Shown in pieces: positions 20,701 to 29,289 of a stretch of 64,000 nucleotides of DNA. The notes under the pieces were generated by a model that searched no databases, was not told where the DNA came from, and saw only the letters and a list, made by a program, of their open reading frames with translations. Positions within the stretch are counted from its first letter, which is position 1; the number at the start of each line of letters is the position of its first letter. Source of the stretch: UBA8337 sp038143435 (lineage in GTDB: Bacteria > Pseudomonadota > Alphaproteobacteria > RS24). Both the position numbers and the translations under genes were made by a program. The DNA is taken from the NCBI GenBank assembly GCA_038143435.1, contig JAYQLX010000004.1, positions 248,001 through 312,000 on the forward strand. The letters run 5' to 3'.

Positions 20701-20991
20701 TTGCGTCAAACATTGCGAAAGCGCGCCATAGGCGGCGCGGCTACGCGGATAGGCAATCACCTCAAAGCCGCATTGCGTGACCAGCCTTGCGCCGGGCACA
20801 TAGCGCAGCCCCGCTTGCTTGGCGGCGGCGTGACCGCGCACCACACCGGCCAGCGTGTTGCGGTCGGCCAGACCGATGGCGCGATAGCCGAAAGCGGCGG
20901 CGGTTTCGACCATTTCCTGCGGATGCGATGCGCCGTGCAAAAAACTGAAATTGGAGATTGCTGCCAGCTCAGCAAACCCCGCCCCGCTCAT
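17785..20991 (-). CDS. dnaE2: Error-prone DNA polymerase III alpha-like subunit DnaE2
   Basis: The catalytic polymerase of the ImuA-ImuB-DnaE2 mutasome used for translesion synthesis and damage-induced mutagenesis. It is 1068 residues, shorter than replicative DnaE. The N-terminal PHP domain opens with AELAAISNFSFLHGASHP; the polymerase aspartates lie in PPDIDIDFEHERREE; helix-hairpin-helix and OB-fold regions (KRITIAGLVICRQRPGSAKG) follow. The OB region with that motif distinguishes DnaE2 from DnaE1. The start overlaps the end of imuB by four bases (ATGA), giving a coupled operon controlled from the SOS box upstream of imuA. Confidence 0.96.
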   Translation of the reverse strand: MSGAGFAELAAISNFSFLHGASHPQEMVETAAAFGYRAIGLADRNTLAGVVRGHAAAKQAGLRYVPGARLVTQCGFEVIAYPRSRAAYGALSQCLTQANRRGRKGECLLTIDDVLGLARHAALCWLAVPPPRLEPIFGEKLAQLAAATRHVYALLVPLYGADDKARFRDIAALADWAGASVLASFDPFYHAPERRPLQDVVACIRQHVRLDAAGYRLAGNAERHMKPVAEAQRLFADYPQALANIEKLLAACDFSLDELAYQYPEDAFDPVLTPQELLEKLAWDGAHARFPDGVPDKLDGLIRHELALIKDLNYAPYFLTVHDLVRFARSKRILCQGRGSAANSAVCYCIGITAVDPSRLDLLFERFISAERNEPPDIDIDFEHERREEIIQYIYEKYGRERAGIAATVITYRSRSAVREVAKVMGLSGDVASALLALNWGGGGKPPPREHVIEAGLDPDTPGIAATLALAGQLIGFPRHLSQHVGGFVITNERLDTLVPIGNAAMDDRTFIEWDKDDLDALGMLKIDVLALGMLSAIRRSFDLIAAHHGKVFELADVPPEDSAVYDMLCRAESIGVFQVESRAQMNMLPRLKPRDFYDLVVEVAIVRPGPIQGDMVHPYLRRRNGEEPVAFPSQELEEVLGKTLGVPLFQEQAMRIAIVAAGFTPAEADRLRRAMATFRKTGIIHEFGLRLVDGMVARGYERDFAERCFKQIEGFGEYGFPESHAASFALLVYVSAWLKHHYPAAFCAALINSQPMGFYAPAQLVAEAKRQGVTALPVCINASDAEADLENTGETIALRLGFNQISGLLKADAEALVAARHQGGAFDSVADCAARAAIGVATLERLARADAFAALGLTRRQALWAVRALAPESKAPALPLFDGQGVSPAVVEDEHAALPALPPGMEVLEDYAALRLSLKNHPMAFLRDRLAAQHVQPLSSLQNAPNGKRITIAGLVICRQRPGSAKGVVFLTLEDETGTGNIVVWPDRFERYRRITIGARLMRIEGRVQRSGIVVHVVAERLHDISSSLLQLTAQHGMDSTAHLPKVLRPKRQTGRKTPREMAWRGE

Positions 20992-22640
20992 GGAAACACC
21001 CCATGCATGAACCAGCGCGGCTGGCCTTTTTCACGCTCATACAGCCCGTCGCGATAGAGCCAGAAGCGATGTCCTTGCATGTCTTCGACGCGGTAATAAT
21101 CGCGCGTGCGGCGATTATGCCCGACAGAAGCACCCTGCCCGTCACCGACTAGGCCGTCCCACCATTCAGGGGCAATACGCTCCGGCCCATAAGCGGCGGT
21201 GACCTCGTGCAAGACACGCCGCCAGCGAAAGCGATATGGCGCGCCCTCGGGAATTTCGGCAATCACCTCAATCGGCTCCGGCGCGCACAGCATGAAAAGC
21301 GGTCGCGTGGCCGGGTCAATAATAGAAGAGACATCATCACCGCTTTGTTGCGCCTCCAGCACTGAGGCAAAACGCACGGCACGCTCAGGAATATAAGAGG
21401 CATGCGGCACGGGGCGCACCACCACATTGGCCCCCAAGCGGCTGACCAGCCTGTCATAAAGCCCGCCCAAAGCAGCCATTGGCGCAGCTTTACGCAAGCG
21501 GCCACTCAAGCTGATATGTTCTTGCGGCGTAACAATCTCTGCCGTGCGCGCCGCCGCCAAGCGCAATTGCTCAATACCGAAACCGGCGTCCAACCCGCCC
21601 GACAGCCGCGTCAATCTTTCTTCAAACAAGCGCAGCATATGCGCTGCATCGGCAGACGGATGCGCCAATGGCAAAGACAAGGCCATCACCGCATTGTCGG
21701 AACGGGTGAGCGCCAAATCAAGCCGCTGCGCGCCCTGCCCGGCTTGTTGCAATTGTGCGGCCAATGCCGCGCACAGCTCACCAATCAGCACGGCCAATGC
21801 CTCAATTTGCGTGACCCCTTGCGGCAGATTTTTATGTGCCTGAAATTGCGGCGGCGGCAAATAGGGATGGAGACTTTCCCCCGCCTGCCCCAAAGCCTGC
21901 TCCAAGCGCAAAACCGGTGTCGGGCCGAAACGGCGGGTCAAATCGGCGCGCGGAAAACGCGCCAATTCGGTAACCGTATCGAGGCCGAGGCGCTGACATA
22001 AATCAATATGCGGCGGGCTGAGGCGCAAGGCTGCCGGTGGCAAGGGCAATACGGCTTCCGCATCTTGCCCCTCCGGCACAATAGTCAAATCACTCGGGGC
22101 AAACCGCGCCAGCCCCCAGGCCGCGCCAATGCTGCCGGCAATGGCGGCGCGCAGGGTGATGCTGCGCCCGTCGCGATAAGTCGCCAGCCTTGCCGCCATA
22201 TCTTCAAGCAACGCCCGTTCGCCGCCGAATAAATGCGCGCAGCCGCTAATATCCAGCAGCAAGCCGTAATAGGTCAGGCCATCACTTGTCTCAAGCGGCG
22301 TATCCTCACCAATCCACGGCGTATAGCGTTGCAGCCAATAGGCGCATTTTTGCAAGCGCGTCGCTGCATCTTGCGGGTCGGCCATCGCCGTTTGCACATC
22401 GGGCAATAGCGCACGCGCATCGGGCAAAGTCATGGCCGGATAAAGCCCGGCCTTACATGCCGCACCATTAAGCGCGACCAGACGTTGCGCGTTTTTGTGC
22501 ATATCAATCAGCGCGAAAGGCTGGGTAACATCATAATCGGCGCGGCTGGTCTCGGCCGCCCAATGCGGAAACCACAGCGCAATAATGCGGCGGCCTGTCA
22601 GCAGAGGCTCTTGTGGCTTGGGGGGAAGCGGCGCAGACAT
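20988..22640 (-). CDS. imuB: ImuB, inactive Y-family polymerase-like mutasome subunit
   Basis: ImuB is a non-catalytic Y-family polymerase relative that links ImuA and DnaE2 to the beta clamp. The 550-residue protein starts its conserved part with ALWFPHWAAE and keeps the family fold (YYGLLLDISGCAHLFGGE, LRAAIAGSIGAAWGLAR), but the catalytic acidic residues of true Y-family enzymes are not at their usual places. It ends with the typical WFMHGVFP tail. It starts 9 bases after the imuA stop and overlaps dnaE2 by four bases. Confidence 0.94.
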   Translation of the reverse strand: MSAPLPPKPQEPLLTGRRIIALWFPHWAAETSRADYDVTQPFALIDMHKNAQRLVALNGAACKAGLYPAMTLPDARALLPDVQTAMADPQDAATRLQKCAYWLQRYTPWIGEDTPLETSDGLTYYGLLLDISGCAHLFGGERALLEDMAARLATYRDGRSITLRAAIAGSIGAAWGLARFAPSDLTIVPEGQDAEAVLPLPPAALRLSPPHIDLCQRLGLDTVTELARFPRADLTRRFGPTPVLRLEQALGQAGESLHPYLPPPQFQAHKNLPQGVTQIEALAVLIGELCAALAAQLQQAGQGAQRLDLALTRSDNAVMALSLPLAHPSADAAHMLRLFEERLTRLSGGLDAGFGIEQLRLAAARTAEIVTPQEHISLSGRLRKAAPMAALGGLYDRLVSRLGANVVVRPVPHASYIPERAVRFASVLEAQQSGDDVSSIIDPATRPLFMLCAPEPIEVIAEIPEGAPYRFRWRRVLHEVTAAYGPERIAPEWWDGLVGDGQGASVGHNRRTRDYYRVEDMQGHRFWLYRDGLYEREKGQPRWFMHGVFP

Positions 22641-22649
22641 GGAAACTGC

Positions 22650-23415
22650 CTAAACAGCGCGCCGCATAAGCGGCATAATATGCGTGTCGTGTTTCTGTGC
22701 TTGCGCATCTATATGGTGCGAATAGACCGCCCATCCGCCGGTCGGTGGTGGCATGTCATAAGCCAATCGTAATTTTTCCAGCGTCACGTGCCAGCCATTA
22801 TGCGGCAAAGCGGCAATGCGCCAGCGCGTCGTCGCGGCTGAGGCACCGGTGCTGCCAAGCGCCAATATAAGCGGGCGTTCCGCATTGCGCGCGGCCAATG
22901 ATAAGCGACGGCTATGGGTAAAGTCAGGGGCGCTGTCTGAGCTGGCCAACAGGCTGCACGCGACAGACGCACAGCTTAACGCCTGCTCACCGGCCCATAA
23001 TAAATCCGGCAAGGTAACGCCATCGAGATAGACCAGCCTTTGCGAGTGACAGACCATGCGCCGCCAAAGCCGGGCCATAGGGCTGACCGCCATCGCGACA
23101 AGCGGCATGGGTTTGGCCGTAAAGCAGTACATCATCTTCTGCCGCATGGTGCAGAAAGCGCGCCGCCAAACGATGCGCAAAGCCCAAAGCCGCCGCCATA
23201 TCAGCCGCGCTGCCAGCCGCTACTTCATGCAGCCCGCCGCATGGCAAACCGCCACCGGCATGCGCGCTCAGATAAGCATCAATATCGGCAAACCCCGTTG
23301 TGATAGAGGCACCTGCTTGCAGCACTGGCTCATGGCGCGCCACAAGCGTTTGCAATCGGTTCAGCTTGTGCTGCCGATTGGCCTTTTTCACCTGACTGTT
23401 TAATGCGCGCTGCAT
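22650..23415 (-). CDS. imuA: ImuA, RecA-like mutasome subunit, frameshifted
   Basis: ImuA is the RecA-like accessory subunit of the mutasome. The first part contains FADIDAYLSAHAGGGLPCGGLHEV, which is the family's N-terminal RecA-like signature, followed by LGFAHRLAARFL. One extra A near 23043 shifts the frame at HSLAKAG; reading on gives LVYLDGVTLPDLLWAGEQAL, and the C-terminal part LAARNAERPLILALG is intact. The repaired gene is 254 residues. The ATG at 23415 lies 17 bases from an SOS box. Confidence 0.9.
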
Positions 23416-23431
23416 GCTTGTTCCATTATTT

Positions 23432-23446
23432 GTTCTTGTTTTGTTC
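23432..23446 (-). promoter_or_regulatory. LexA (SOS) box of the imuA-imuB-dnaE2 operon
   Basis: GTTC at 23432-23435 and GTTC at 23443-23446 are separated by exactly seven bases, the alphaproteobacterial LexA operator GTTC-N7-GTTC (GAAC-N7-GAAC on the operon's strand). Its place just before imuA matches the known LexA control of this cassette in Caulobacter and relatives. A third GTTC at 23420-23423 has an 8-base spacing and is probably incidental. Confidence 0.85.
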
Positions 23447-23568
23447 TAAAACGGGGATAAGCAGGAGTCAATGGTGCAACGCCCAAATATGACAATTATC
23501 TGATTTGCTAAAAGGGCTTGGCGAACAAATTATAGGGGCGAAGCCCTGAAGTCGGCCTCTATCCGCGC

Positions 23569-24189
23569 TTATCTGATTTCAGCCGCGCCCCAATAAGTGT
23601 AACCGGCAATTTTTGGCGTGGACGGCACATACATTTGATCGAGATCGGTGATTTTGAAACCACCCTCTTCAATCAGCGTTGGAATTTTTCGATTGATATT
23701 GCAGCCGCCGAATAATTTGCCCCAAACACCATTTAAGCGGTTCTGCCATTTTTCCACCGCCGCATCGGGCGCGCTTCCATGCTCGGAAAACAGCAATTTG
23801 CCACCCGGTTTCAGCACGCGGCGCATATTTTGCATGGCTTTCAGCGTGTCGGGAATGGTGCATAGCGTGTAAGTCAGCAGCACCGTATCGACGCTATTAT
23901 CATCGAGCGGAATTTCTTCGCCCGGCAAATCAATAAACTCAACATCAAACGGTGCTTTGTCGGCCAGCGGCTTGGCGCGTTTCACCATATCGGGTGCGGG
24001 TTCCAGCCCGAACACCATATCCACCTTACCGGGGTCGTAATAGCCGAGATTATGACCTGTCCCCATGCCAATCTCGAGCACGCGCCCTTCGCAATGCGGC
24101 ACGACTTTCTCGCGCTGTTTCAAAATCGGCTTGGTGCCGCACGCCGCTCCGATAAGACGCGGCAGAACATGTTTTTCGTATAAGCCCAT
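23569..24189 (-). CDS. Class I SAM-dependent methyltransferase (METTL7-like)
   Basis: A 206-residue methyltransferase with motif I VLEIGMGTGHNLGYY, the acidic end of strand 2 in GLEPAPDMV, motif IV in VDTVLLTYTLCTIPD and the post-motif KPGGKLLFSEHG. The closest pattern I know is the UbiE/Methyltransf_11 group near METTL7, which methylates small molecules such as thiols; the substrate here is unknown. The ATG at 24189 is preceded by GAGGGAGAG; the upstream GTG at 24204 would remove that site. It lies between ilvE and the SOS-controlled imuA, same strand. Confidence 0.85.
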   Translation of the reverse strand: MGLYEKHVLPRLIGAACGTKPILKQREKVVPHCEGRVLEIGMGTGHNLGYYDPGKVDMVFGLEPAPDMVKRAKPLADKAPFDVEFIDLPGEEIPLDDNSVDTVLLTYTLCTIPDTLKAMQNMRRVLKPGGKLLFSEHGSAPDAAVEKWQNRLNGVWGKLFGGCNINRKIPTLIEEGGFKITDLDQMYVPSTPKIAGYTYWGAAEIR

Positions 24190-24261
24190 GACGCTCTCCC
24201 TCACTATCGAGAAAGCGTGGCACAGATTGATATGGATTTGAAGCGGGTTTTAACCTCAGCT

Positions 24262-25131
24262 TTAAACGTTGACCAGCGCGGTATAGTCATCCATCAGGTT
24301 TTTCGAAATATCTGACGGGATGAATTTATATGGCCCGATTTCCGAGACCGGCGTCACTTCAGCCGCCGTGCCGGTGATGAAACATTCGGAAAAATCAGCA
24401 AGCTCATCGGGCATAATGGCGCGCTCGACAATTTCATGACCGCGCGCACGGGCCAGCTCAATCACCGTGCGCCGTGTGATGCCATCGAGAAAACAATCGG
24501 GTGTCGGCGTATGGATAACACCGTCTTGCACGAAAAACATATTGGCACCGGTCGCTTCCGCCACTTGGCCGCGATTATCCAGCATCATCGCGTCAGCATA
24601 GCCTTTGCTTTCGGCTTCATGCTTGGACAAGGTGCAAATCATGTAAAGACCCGCCGCTTTGGCATGGCACGGGGCGGTTTCGGGCGAGGGACGGCGATAT
24701 TTCGCCATATCGAGACGAATGCCCTTCAAGCGCTCTTCCGGGTCGAAATAAGACGGCCATTCCCAAGCGGCAATGGCGACATTGATGCGGTTTTGCTGCG
24801 CCGACACGCCCATCATTTCGCTGCCGCGCCAAGCGACGGGGCGAATATAGCCATCGGTCAAACCATTGGCTTCCAGCGTTTTGATGCAGGCATCGTCAAT
24901 TTCTTCCACGCTGTAAGGCAGTTCGAAACCAAGCTCATTGGCCGAGTAAAACAGACGCTCCGTATGCTCGCGCAATTTGAAAATCGTGCCATTATAAGCG
25001 CGCTCGCCTTCAAACACGCAGGAGCCGTAATGCAAGCCATGCGTCAGCACATGCACTTTCGTGTCGGCCCACGGCTGCATGTCGCCATTCATCCAAATGA
25101 ATCCGTCGCGCTGGTCGAATGCAATGCTCAC
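24262..25131 (-). CDS. ilvE: Branched-chain amino acid aminotransferase
   Basis: A class IV PLP aminotransferase that makes the last step of valine, leucine and isoleucine synthesis, exchanging the amino group with glutamate. The 289-residue protein shows the PLP lysine Lys158 in APCHAKAAGLY, the conserved GLHYGSCVFEG near residue 33, and the GTAAEVTPV phosphate-binding segment near the end. It is divergent from a MarR-type regulator gene across a 120-bp spacer that contains an inverted repeat, an order seen next to petP-like genes in other alphaproteobacteria. Confidence 0.95.
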   Translation of the reverse strand: MSIAFDQRDGFIWMNGDMQPWADTKVHVLTHGLHYGSCVFEGERAYNGTIFKLREHTERLFYSANELGFELPYSVEEIDDACIKTLEANGLTDGYIRPVAWRGSEMMGVSAQQNRINVAIAAWEWPSYFDPEERLKGIRLDMAKYRRPSPETAPCHAKAAGLYMICTLSKHEAESKGYADAMMLDNRGQVAEATGANMFFVQDGVIHTPTPDCFLDGITRRTVIELARARGHEIVERAIMPDELADFSECFITGTAAEVTPVSEIGPYKFIPSDISKNLMDDYTALVNV

Positions 25132-25155
25132 AAAATATCTCCCCGAGACGCCATA

Positions 25156-25198
25156 TTGACGCCGTATATTTCGTGCTAGGATTATCAGTGAAGATAAT
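25156..25198 (+). promoter_or_regulatory. Putative promoter and MarR-type operator between ilvE and marR
   Basis: A perfect inverted repeat ATTATC-N6-GATAAT lies at 25181-25198. TTGACG at 25156-25161 and GATTAT at 25180-25185 (18-base spacing) form a plausible promoter toward the MarR gene whose -10 box overlaps the left arm. This is the usual layout for MarR autorepression; binding has not been shown. Confidence 0.45.
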
Positions 25199-25250
25199 TT
25201 ATGTCAATAACACTGACCCTTTTGAGGCAGTGTGTGACATTGGATGCATG

Positions 25251-25755
25251 ATGAGCAAAGTGAAAAAAACGAATAATAGCGATTTCAACGATGCGATTGA
25301 GTTGATGTTCTTTGCCTATCGCGACTTTATTGCCGATCCGGATGTGATTTTGGAGGCGCATGGTTTTGGCCGCGCGCATCACCGTGTTTTGCACTTTGTG
25401 GCCGGCAATCCGGGCATTTCCATTGCCGATTTGCTGGATATTCTGCGCGTTACCAAGCAAAGTCTGGCGCGCGTGCTGCGCGACCTTGATTGACGGCGAT
25501 TATATTGAACAACGCATTGGCGCCAATGACCGCCGCAAGCGGCTGCTTCACCTGACAGGCAAGGGTTCAGCTTTGCACGGCAAATTGATTGCCCCACAGG
25601 AAAAACGCTTTGAAGAGGTTTTGACGGCCCTCGGCCCGCAGGCGTTTGAACAATGGAAGAAGACAATGCGGCTTGTCATCAATCGCGAAGACCGCGAAAA
25701 TGTTGATGAGTTAATTATCAGGTCGCGGGAAGCCCGGACCGAGGACGGAAAGTAA
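25251..25755 (+). CDS. MarR family transcriptional regulator (PetP-like), frameshifted
   Basis: A winged-helix regulator of about 167 residues. Core features are AHHRVLHFVAGNPGISIADLL, the recognition segment RVTKQSLARVLRDL and the wing DRRKRLLHLTGKG. One extra base near 25487-25490 turns RDLIDGDYIEQRIG into a stop; dropping it restores the family sequence and gives a continuous frame. A second ATG at 25248 is an alternative start. It stands directly before an OmpR-type response regulator, the same order as petP-petR, which controls cytochrome bc1 expression in Rhodobacter capsulatus. The name is suggested only by that order. Confidence 0.85.
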
Positions 25756-25761
25756 AGGCGC

Positions 25762-26460
25762 ATGAGCCAGCCGGACGAAACCACACCGCATATTTTAATC
25801 GTCGATGACGATACGCGCATTCGTGAGTTGCTGCAAAAATATCTCTCGGATAATGGCTACCGCACATCAACTGCAGGCGATGCGCGGGAAGCGCAAAGCA
25901 AAATGGATGCGTTGGAATATGATTTGCTGGTGCTCGATATTATGATGCCCGGCCTGACCGGCCTTGAATTTACCGAAAAACTGCGTGCCGCGGAAAATCC
26001 GGTGCCGATTTTGCTGCTCACCGCTTTGGCTGAAACCGAGCAGCGCATTGAAGGCCTTTCCATCGGCGCAGATGATTATTTGCCCAAACCCTTCGACCCG
26101 AAAGAATTGCTGCTGCGCGTACAAAGTATTTTACGGCGCAGCGTGTCTGATGAGGCGGCCATTGCCCCGCCGGAAGAAGTGCATTTTGGCGCGCATGTAT
26201 TCCGCTATGAGCGCGGCGAGCTGACCCGCGATGGCGCGCGCATTACACTGACGACGCGCGAAATTGAAGTTTTGCGCTGTTTGACACAAGCGCCCGGACG
26301 CATTGTCAGCCGCACCGAATTGGCCGATGGCGAAGATATTTCAGAGCGCGCCATTGACGTGCAAATCAACCGTTTGCGCCGCAAAATTGAGAGCGATCCG
26401 CGTGACCCGATTTATCTGCAAACCGTGCGCGGCGCCGGATATGTGCTGAGGACGGATTAA
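25762..26460 (+). CDS. OmpR family response regulator (PetR-like)
   Basis: A 232-residue two-component regulator. The receiver domain has the acidic pocket in LIVDDD, the phosphorylation site Asp59 in LLVLDIMMPG and the conserved lysine in LPKPFDP. The C-terminal winged helix is of OmpR/PhoB type with EDISERAIDVQINRLRRKIE and VRGAGYVL. It starts 6 bases after the MarR gene and ends 2 bases before its likely partner histidine kinase, so the three form an operon. By gene order it resembles petR of Rhodobacter. Confidence 0.93.
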   Translation: MSQPDETTPHILIVDDDTRIRELLQKYLSDNGYRTSTAGDAREAQSKMDALEYDLLVLDIMMPGLTGLEFTEKLRAAENPVPILLLTALAETEQRIEGLSIGADDYLPKPFDPKELLLRVQSILRRSVSDEAAIAPPEEVHFGAHVFRYERGELTRDGARITLTTREIEVLRCLTQAPGRIVSRTELADGEDISERAIDVQINRLRRKIESDPRDPIYLQTVRGAGYVLRTD

Positions 26461-26462
26461 TC

Positions 26463-27800
26463 ATGTGGTTCTCCCCCGGCGCATTTTTGAAAACCTATAT
26501 GCCAACGGGCCTGTTCCCGCGCTCGCTGCTGATTATCGTCATGCCGGTGGTGGTCACCCAAATCGTGGTCGCCTTTGTGTTTATGGAGCGTCATTGGTCA
26601 ACCGTGACGCAAAGGCTGTCGCGCGCCGTGGTGTCGGATATTTCCATGCTGGTCGATTTGCGTATGCGCGAACAAGGCGGCGATGGCGAATTATTGAGCC
26701 AAATGGCGGGCGATGCGTTTTCCATGTCGGTCGCTTTTTTACCGGGTGAGAGCCTGCCTCCATCGGGCGAAACGCCGATTGTCGCGCTATTGCATCAATC
26801 GCTATCGCGCGAACTGAGCCAGCAAGTCGCACGACCTTTTTGGGTCGATACGCAGACTTATGACAATTATGTCGATATTCGCGTGCTGCTGCCCGGTGAG
26901 GTGATGCGGGTGCTGGCGCAAAGAAAGCGCGTTTACGCCACCAACACGCATATTTTCATGATTTGGATGGTCGGCACATCGGTCATATTGTTGATGGTGT
27001 CGGGGGTTTTCCTGCGCAATCAAATTCGCCCGATTCAACGCCTTGCCGAAGCCGCCGAAGAATTCGGCAAAGGGCGGGATATACCGAACTTCCGCCCTGC
27101 CGGTGCTACCGAAGTGCGCAGTGCCGCGGCTTCATTCATCGAAATGCGCGACCGCATTGAACGGCAAATTGAACAGCGCACCACCATGCTGGCAGGGGTG
27201 AGCCATGATTTACGCACGCCGCTGACAAGGCTGAAATTGCAATTGGCCATCTTGCCCGAAGGGCCGGAAATTGAAGAATTGAACACCGATATTTCCGAAA
27301 TGGAAGATATGTTGGACGACTATCTGGCCTTTGCGCGCGGCTATCAGGGCGAAACCGCCTCCGAGGCGGCGCTTGCCCCCTTCCTCAATCAAATTCATCA
27401 TGATGCCGAGCGACGCTGGCCCAATGTACAAATTCGTTTGACCGATGTGTTGGATCATTCCGTGTCGATTAAGCCTAACGCCTTTCGACGGTGCCTGAAT
27501 AATTTGGTCAATAATGCCTGCAACCATGCCGGTATGGTGCATCTCGGGGCAAAAATTAATGAGACCGAAGAACTGGTGACGATTTTTGTCGATGATAATG
27601 GTGTCGGTATTCCCGAAAACAAGCTGGAAGAAGTATTCCGCCCGTTTTATCGCCTTGATGATGCGCGCAATGCGCAAACCGGCGGCACCGGACTCGGCCT
27701 CGCCATTGCGCGTGATGTAGCGCGCGGACATGGCGGCGATATTGTTTTGTCGAAAAGTGCTTTGGGCGGTTTGCGCGCGGAAATTACGCTGCCCGTATAA
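26463..27800 (+). CDS. Sensor histidine kinase (EnvZ-like)
   Basis: A 445-residue inner-membrane kinase. Membrane helices lie at about residues 21-41 and 163-184, enclosing a 120-residue periplasmic sensor. A HAMP linker follows (RNQIRPIQRLAEAAEEFGKG), then the phospho-acceptor His248 in AGVSHDLRTPLTRL, the N box NNLVNNACNHAG, the G1 box VDDNGVGIP and the G2 box GTGLGLAIA. This is the EnvZ/OmpR subgroup. It starts 2 bases after the response regulator and is convergent with proC, whose stop is at the very next base. Confidence 0.93.
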   Translation: MWFSPGAFLKTYMPTGLFPRSLLIIVMPVVVTQIVVAFVFMERHWSTVTQRLSRAVVSDISMLVDLRMREQGGDGELLSQMAGDAFSMSVAFLPGESLPPSGETPIVALLHQSLSRELSQQVARPFWVDTQTYDNYVDIRVLLPGEVMRVLAQRKRVYATNTHIFMIWMVGTSVILLMVSGVFLRNQIRPIQRLAEAAEEFGKGRDIPNFRPAGATEVRSAAASFIEMRDRIERQIEQRTTMLAGVSHDLRTPLTRLKLQLAILPEGPEIEELNTDISEMEDMLDDYLAFARGYQGETASEAALAPFLNQIHHDAERRWPNVQIRLTDVLDHSVSIKPNAFRRCLNNLVNNACNHAGMVHLGAKINETEELVTIFVDDNGVGIPENKLEEVFRPFYRLDDARNAQTGGTGLGLAIARDVARGHGGDIVLSKSALGGLRAEITLPV

Positions 27801-28673
27801 TCAGTCCTCGCCATCGCTTTCGAGCGGGCTTTCCTCTCCGATTTTGGCCAACTCACCGGCACGTGCTGCGGCGGCTTGCGTGGCGCGACGCATGAGGTCA
27901 ACCAACCCGCCCGTGTCGCCCATCAGCACATCCAATGCCGCTTCCGTGGTGCCGCCCGGTGAGGTGACATTGACGCGCAATTGCCGCGGGTCGGCTTCAT
28001 CTTCGCGTAACATGAAGGCAGATCCGATAATTGTCTGCATTGCCAATTGCGCCGCCATGTCTTGCTGCAGACCGAGATTGACGCCGGCAGCGGCCAGCGC
28101 TTCGACCATATGAAACAGATAGGCCGGGCCAGAGCCGGAGATTGCCGTCACCGCATCAAGCGCTTTTTCCGTATCAAGCCATACGGTTTGACCGACCGCC
28201 GCCAGCAAAGCTTCGGCGGTTTCTTTTTGATCTTCTTGCGTGCCGGAAGACGCGTAACGTGCGGTCATGCCCGCGCCAATGGCGGCAGGGGTGTTGGGCA
28301 TGGTGCGCACAAAAGACGCTTCACCGCCCAGCAAATCACTCATCGTATTGATGGATACACCGGCCATAAGCGAAACCACCAAAGTTTCAGGCGCGGCCAA
28401 TAAAGCAATGGAAGGCAAAACATCGACCGCCAATTGCGGCTTGATGGCGAGAATAATGACACTCGGCGCAGCCTCTTGCAGCGCCCCAGTATCAACGTTC
28501 AAATGAACCCCTAAATCAGCCAGCGCCGCATCGGGATTGGGTTCTTGCACATAAAATTGCGCCGCCTCAAGACCGGCATTGAGCCAGCCTTGCAACAATG
28601 CCGAGCCCATTTTGCCGCAACCGACAAGCAGCAGCTTTTGCCCGTCAAGCAGGCTGGGGAGCGTGCTAGGCAT
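27801..28673 (-). CDS. proC: Pyrroline-5-carboxylate reductase
   Basis: ProC reduces 1-pyrroline-5-carboxylate to proline with NAD(P)H. The 290-residue protein has the dinucleotide fold LLVGCGKMGSALLQGWL near the N-terminus and the family signature ISGSGPAYLFHMVEALAAAG followed by VTSPGGTTEAALDVL. The start at 28673 overlaps the ybjN stop by 8 bases (ATGCCTAG); earlier in-frame codons GTG/TTG are possible. The ubiK, ybjN, proC order suggests one transcript. Confidence 0.94.
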   Translation of the reverse strand: MPSTLPSLLDGQKLLLVGCGKMGSALLQGWLNAGLEAAQFYVQEPNPDAALADLGVHLNVDTGALQEAAPSVIILAIKPQLAVDVLPSIALLAAPETLVVSLMAGVSINTMSDLLGGEASFVRTMPNTPAAIGAGMTARYASSGTQEDQKETAEALLAAVGQTVWLDTEKALDAVTAISGSGPAYLFHMVEALAAAGVNLGLQQDMAAQLAMQTIIGSAFMLREDEADPRQLRVNVTSPGGTTEAALDVLMGDTGGLVDLMRRATQAAAARAGELAKIGEESPLESDGED

Positions 28674-29160
28674 CACCACGGGTTTCAAACAGGCTGCTTT
28701 CGAGCGCTTGCTGCGGCGAATGACCGGCCCAAATCAGGAATTGAAAGGCCGGGAAAAACCGTTCGCATGTCTCCAGCGCATGATTGATAAGTTCTTCGCA
28801 TTGACCTTCGGAAAGGCCCTCGCCACTGACAAACATGGTATTGCGGAACAGTATCGCACCATCGCCTGACCAAATATCAAAATGACCGAGCCAAAGCTGC
28901 TCATTAATCAGGGCCAGTAATTCATGCACATCATTGCGTTTGCCTTTGGGCGCGCGCGTGTCGAGCACGCTGGCCAAATGCAGGCCGCCCAAATCGGGCC
29001 GCCAGCTAATCGCCAAATGATAATCGCAATGCGAGCCCGAGACACAAACATTCATATCGTCTTCCGTGCCGCGCTCAAACGGCCATTCGCGCGAAGCGGC
29101 AAGCCCTTCAATCAGGTCAATCGGGTGTTCAATATGTGCCTGTTGTGCGGCTGAACTCAT
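28666..29160 (-). CDS. YbjN domain-containing protein
   Basis: A 164-residue cytoplasmic protein of the YbjN family (type III secretion chaperone-like fold); E. coli YbjN affects motility and stress traits but the biochemical role is unknown. Conserved segments are LGGLHLASVLDTRAPKGKR, LINEQLWLGHFDIWSGDG and FFPAFQFLIWAGHSPQQAL. The ATG at 29160 is preceded by GGAGAGGGAT at good spacing. It overlaps the start of proC by 8 bases, an arrangement found across alphaproteobacteria. Confidence 0.88.
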   Translation of the reverse strand: MSSAAQQAHIEHPIDLIEGLAASREWPFERGTEDDMNVCVSGSHCDYHLAISWRPDLGGLHLASVLDTRAPKGKRNDVHELLALINEQLWLGHFDIWSGDGAILFRNTMFVSGEGLSEGQCEELINHALETCERFFPAFQFLIWAGHSPQQALESSLFETRGDA

Positions 29161-29289
29161 GAGACTATCCCTCTCCATAACGATGCCGAGGATAACCGGC
29201 TGATAGGAACGAGACTGTCTGATTCACTGAGTCGATAAAAGGGCAAAAGGGGGGCGGTGAATTTAATCCACGAGCAATATGAGCGGCGT

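Noticed and set aside
23420..23435. Second SOS box from GTTC at 23420 and 23432
   Set aside because: The spacing is eight bases, whereas the LexA site needs seven; only the 23432-23446 pair fits.
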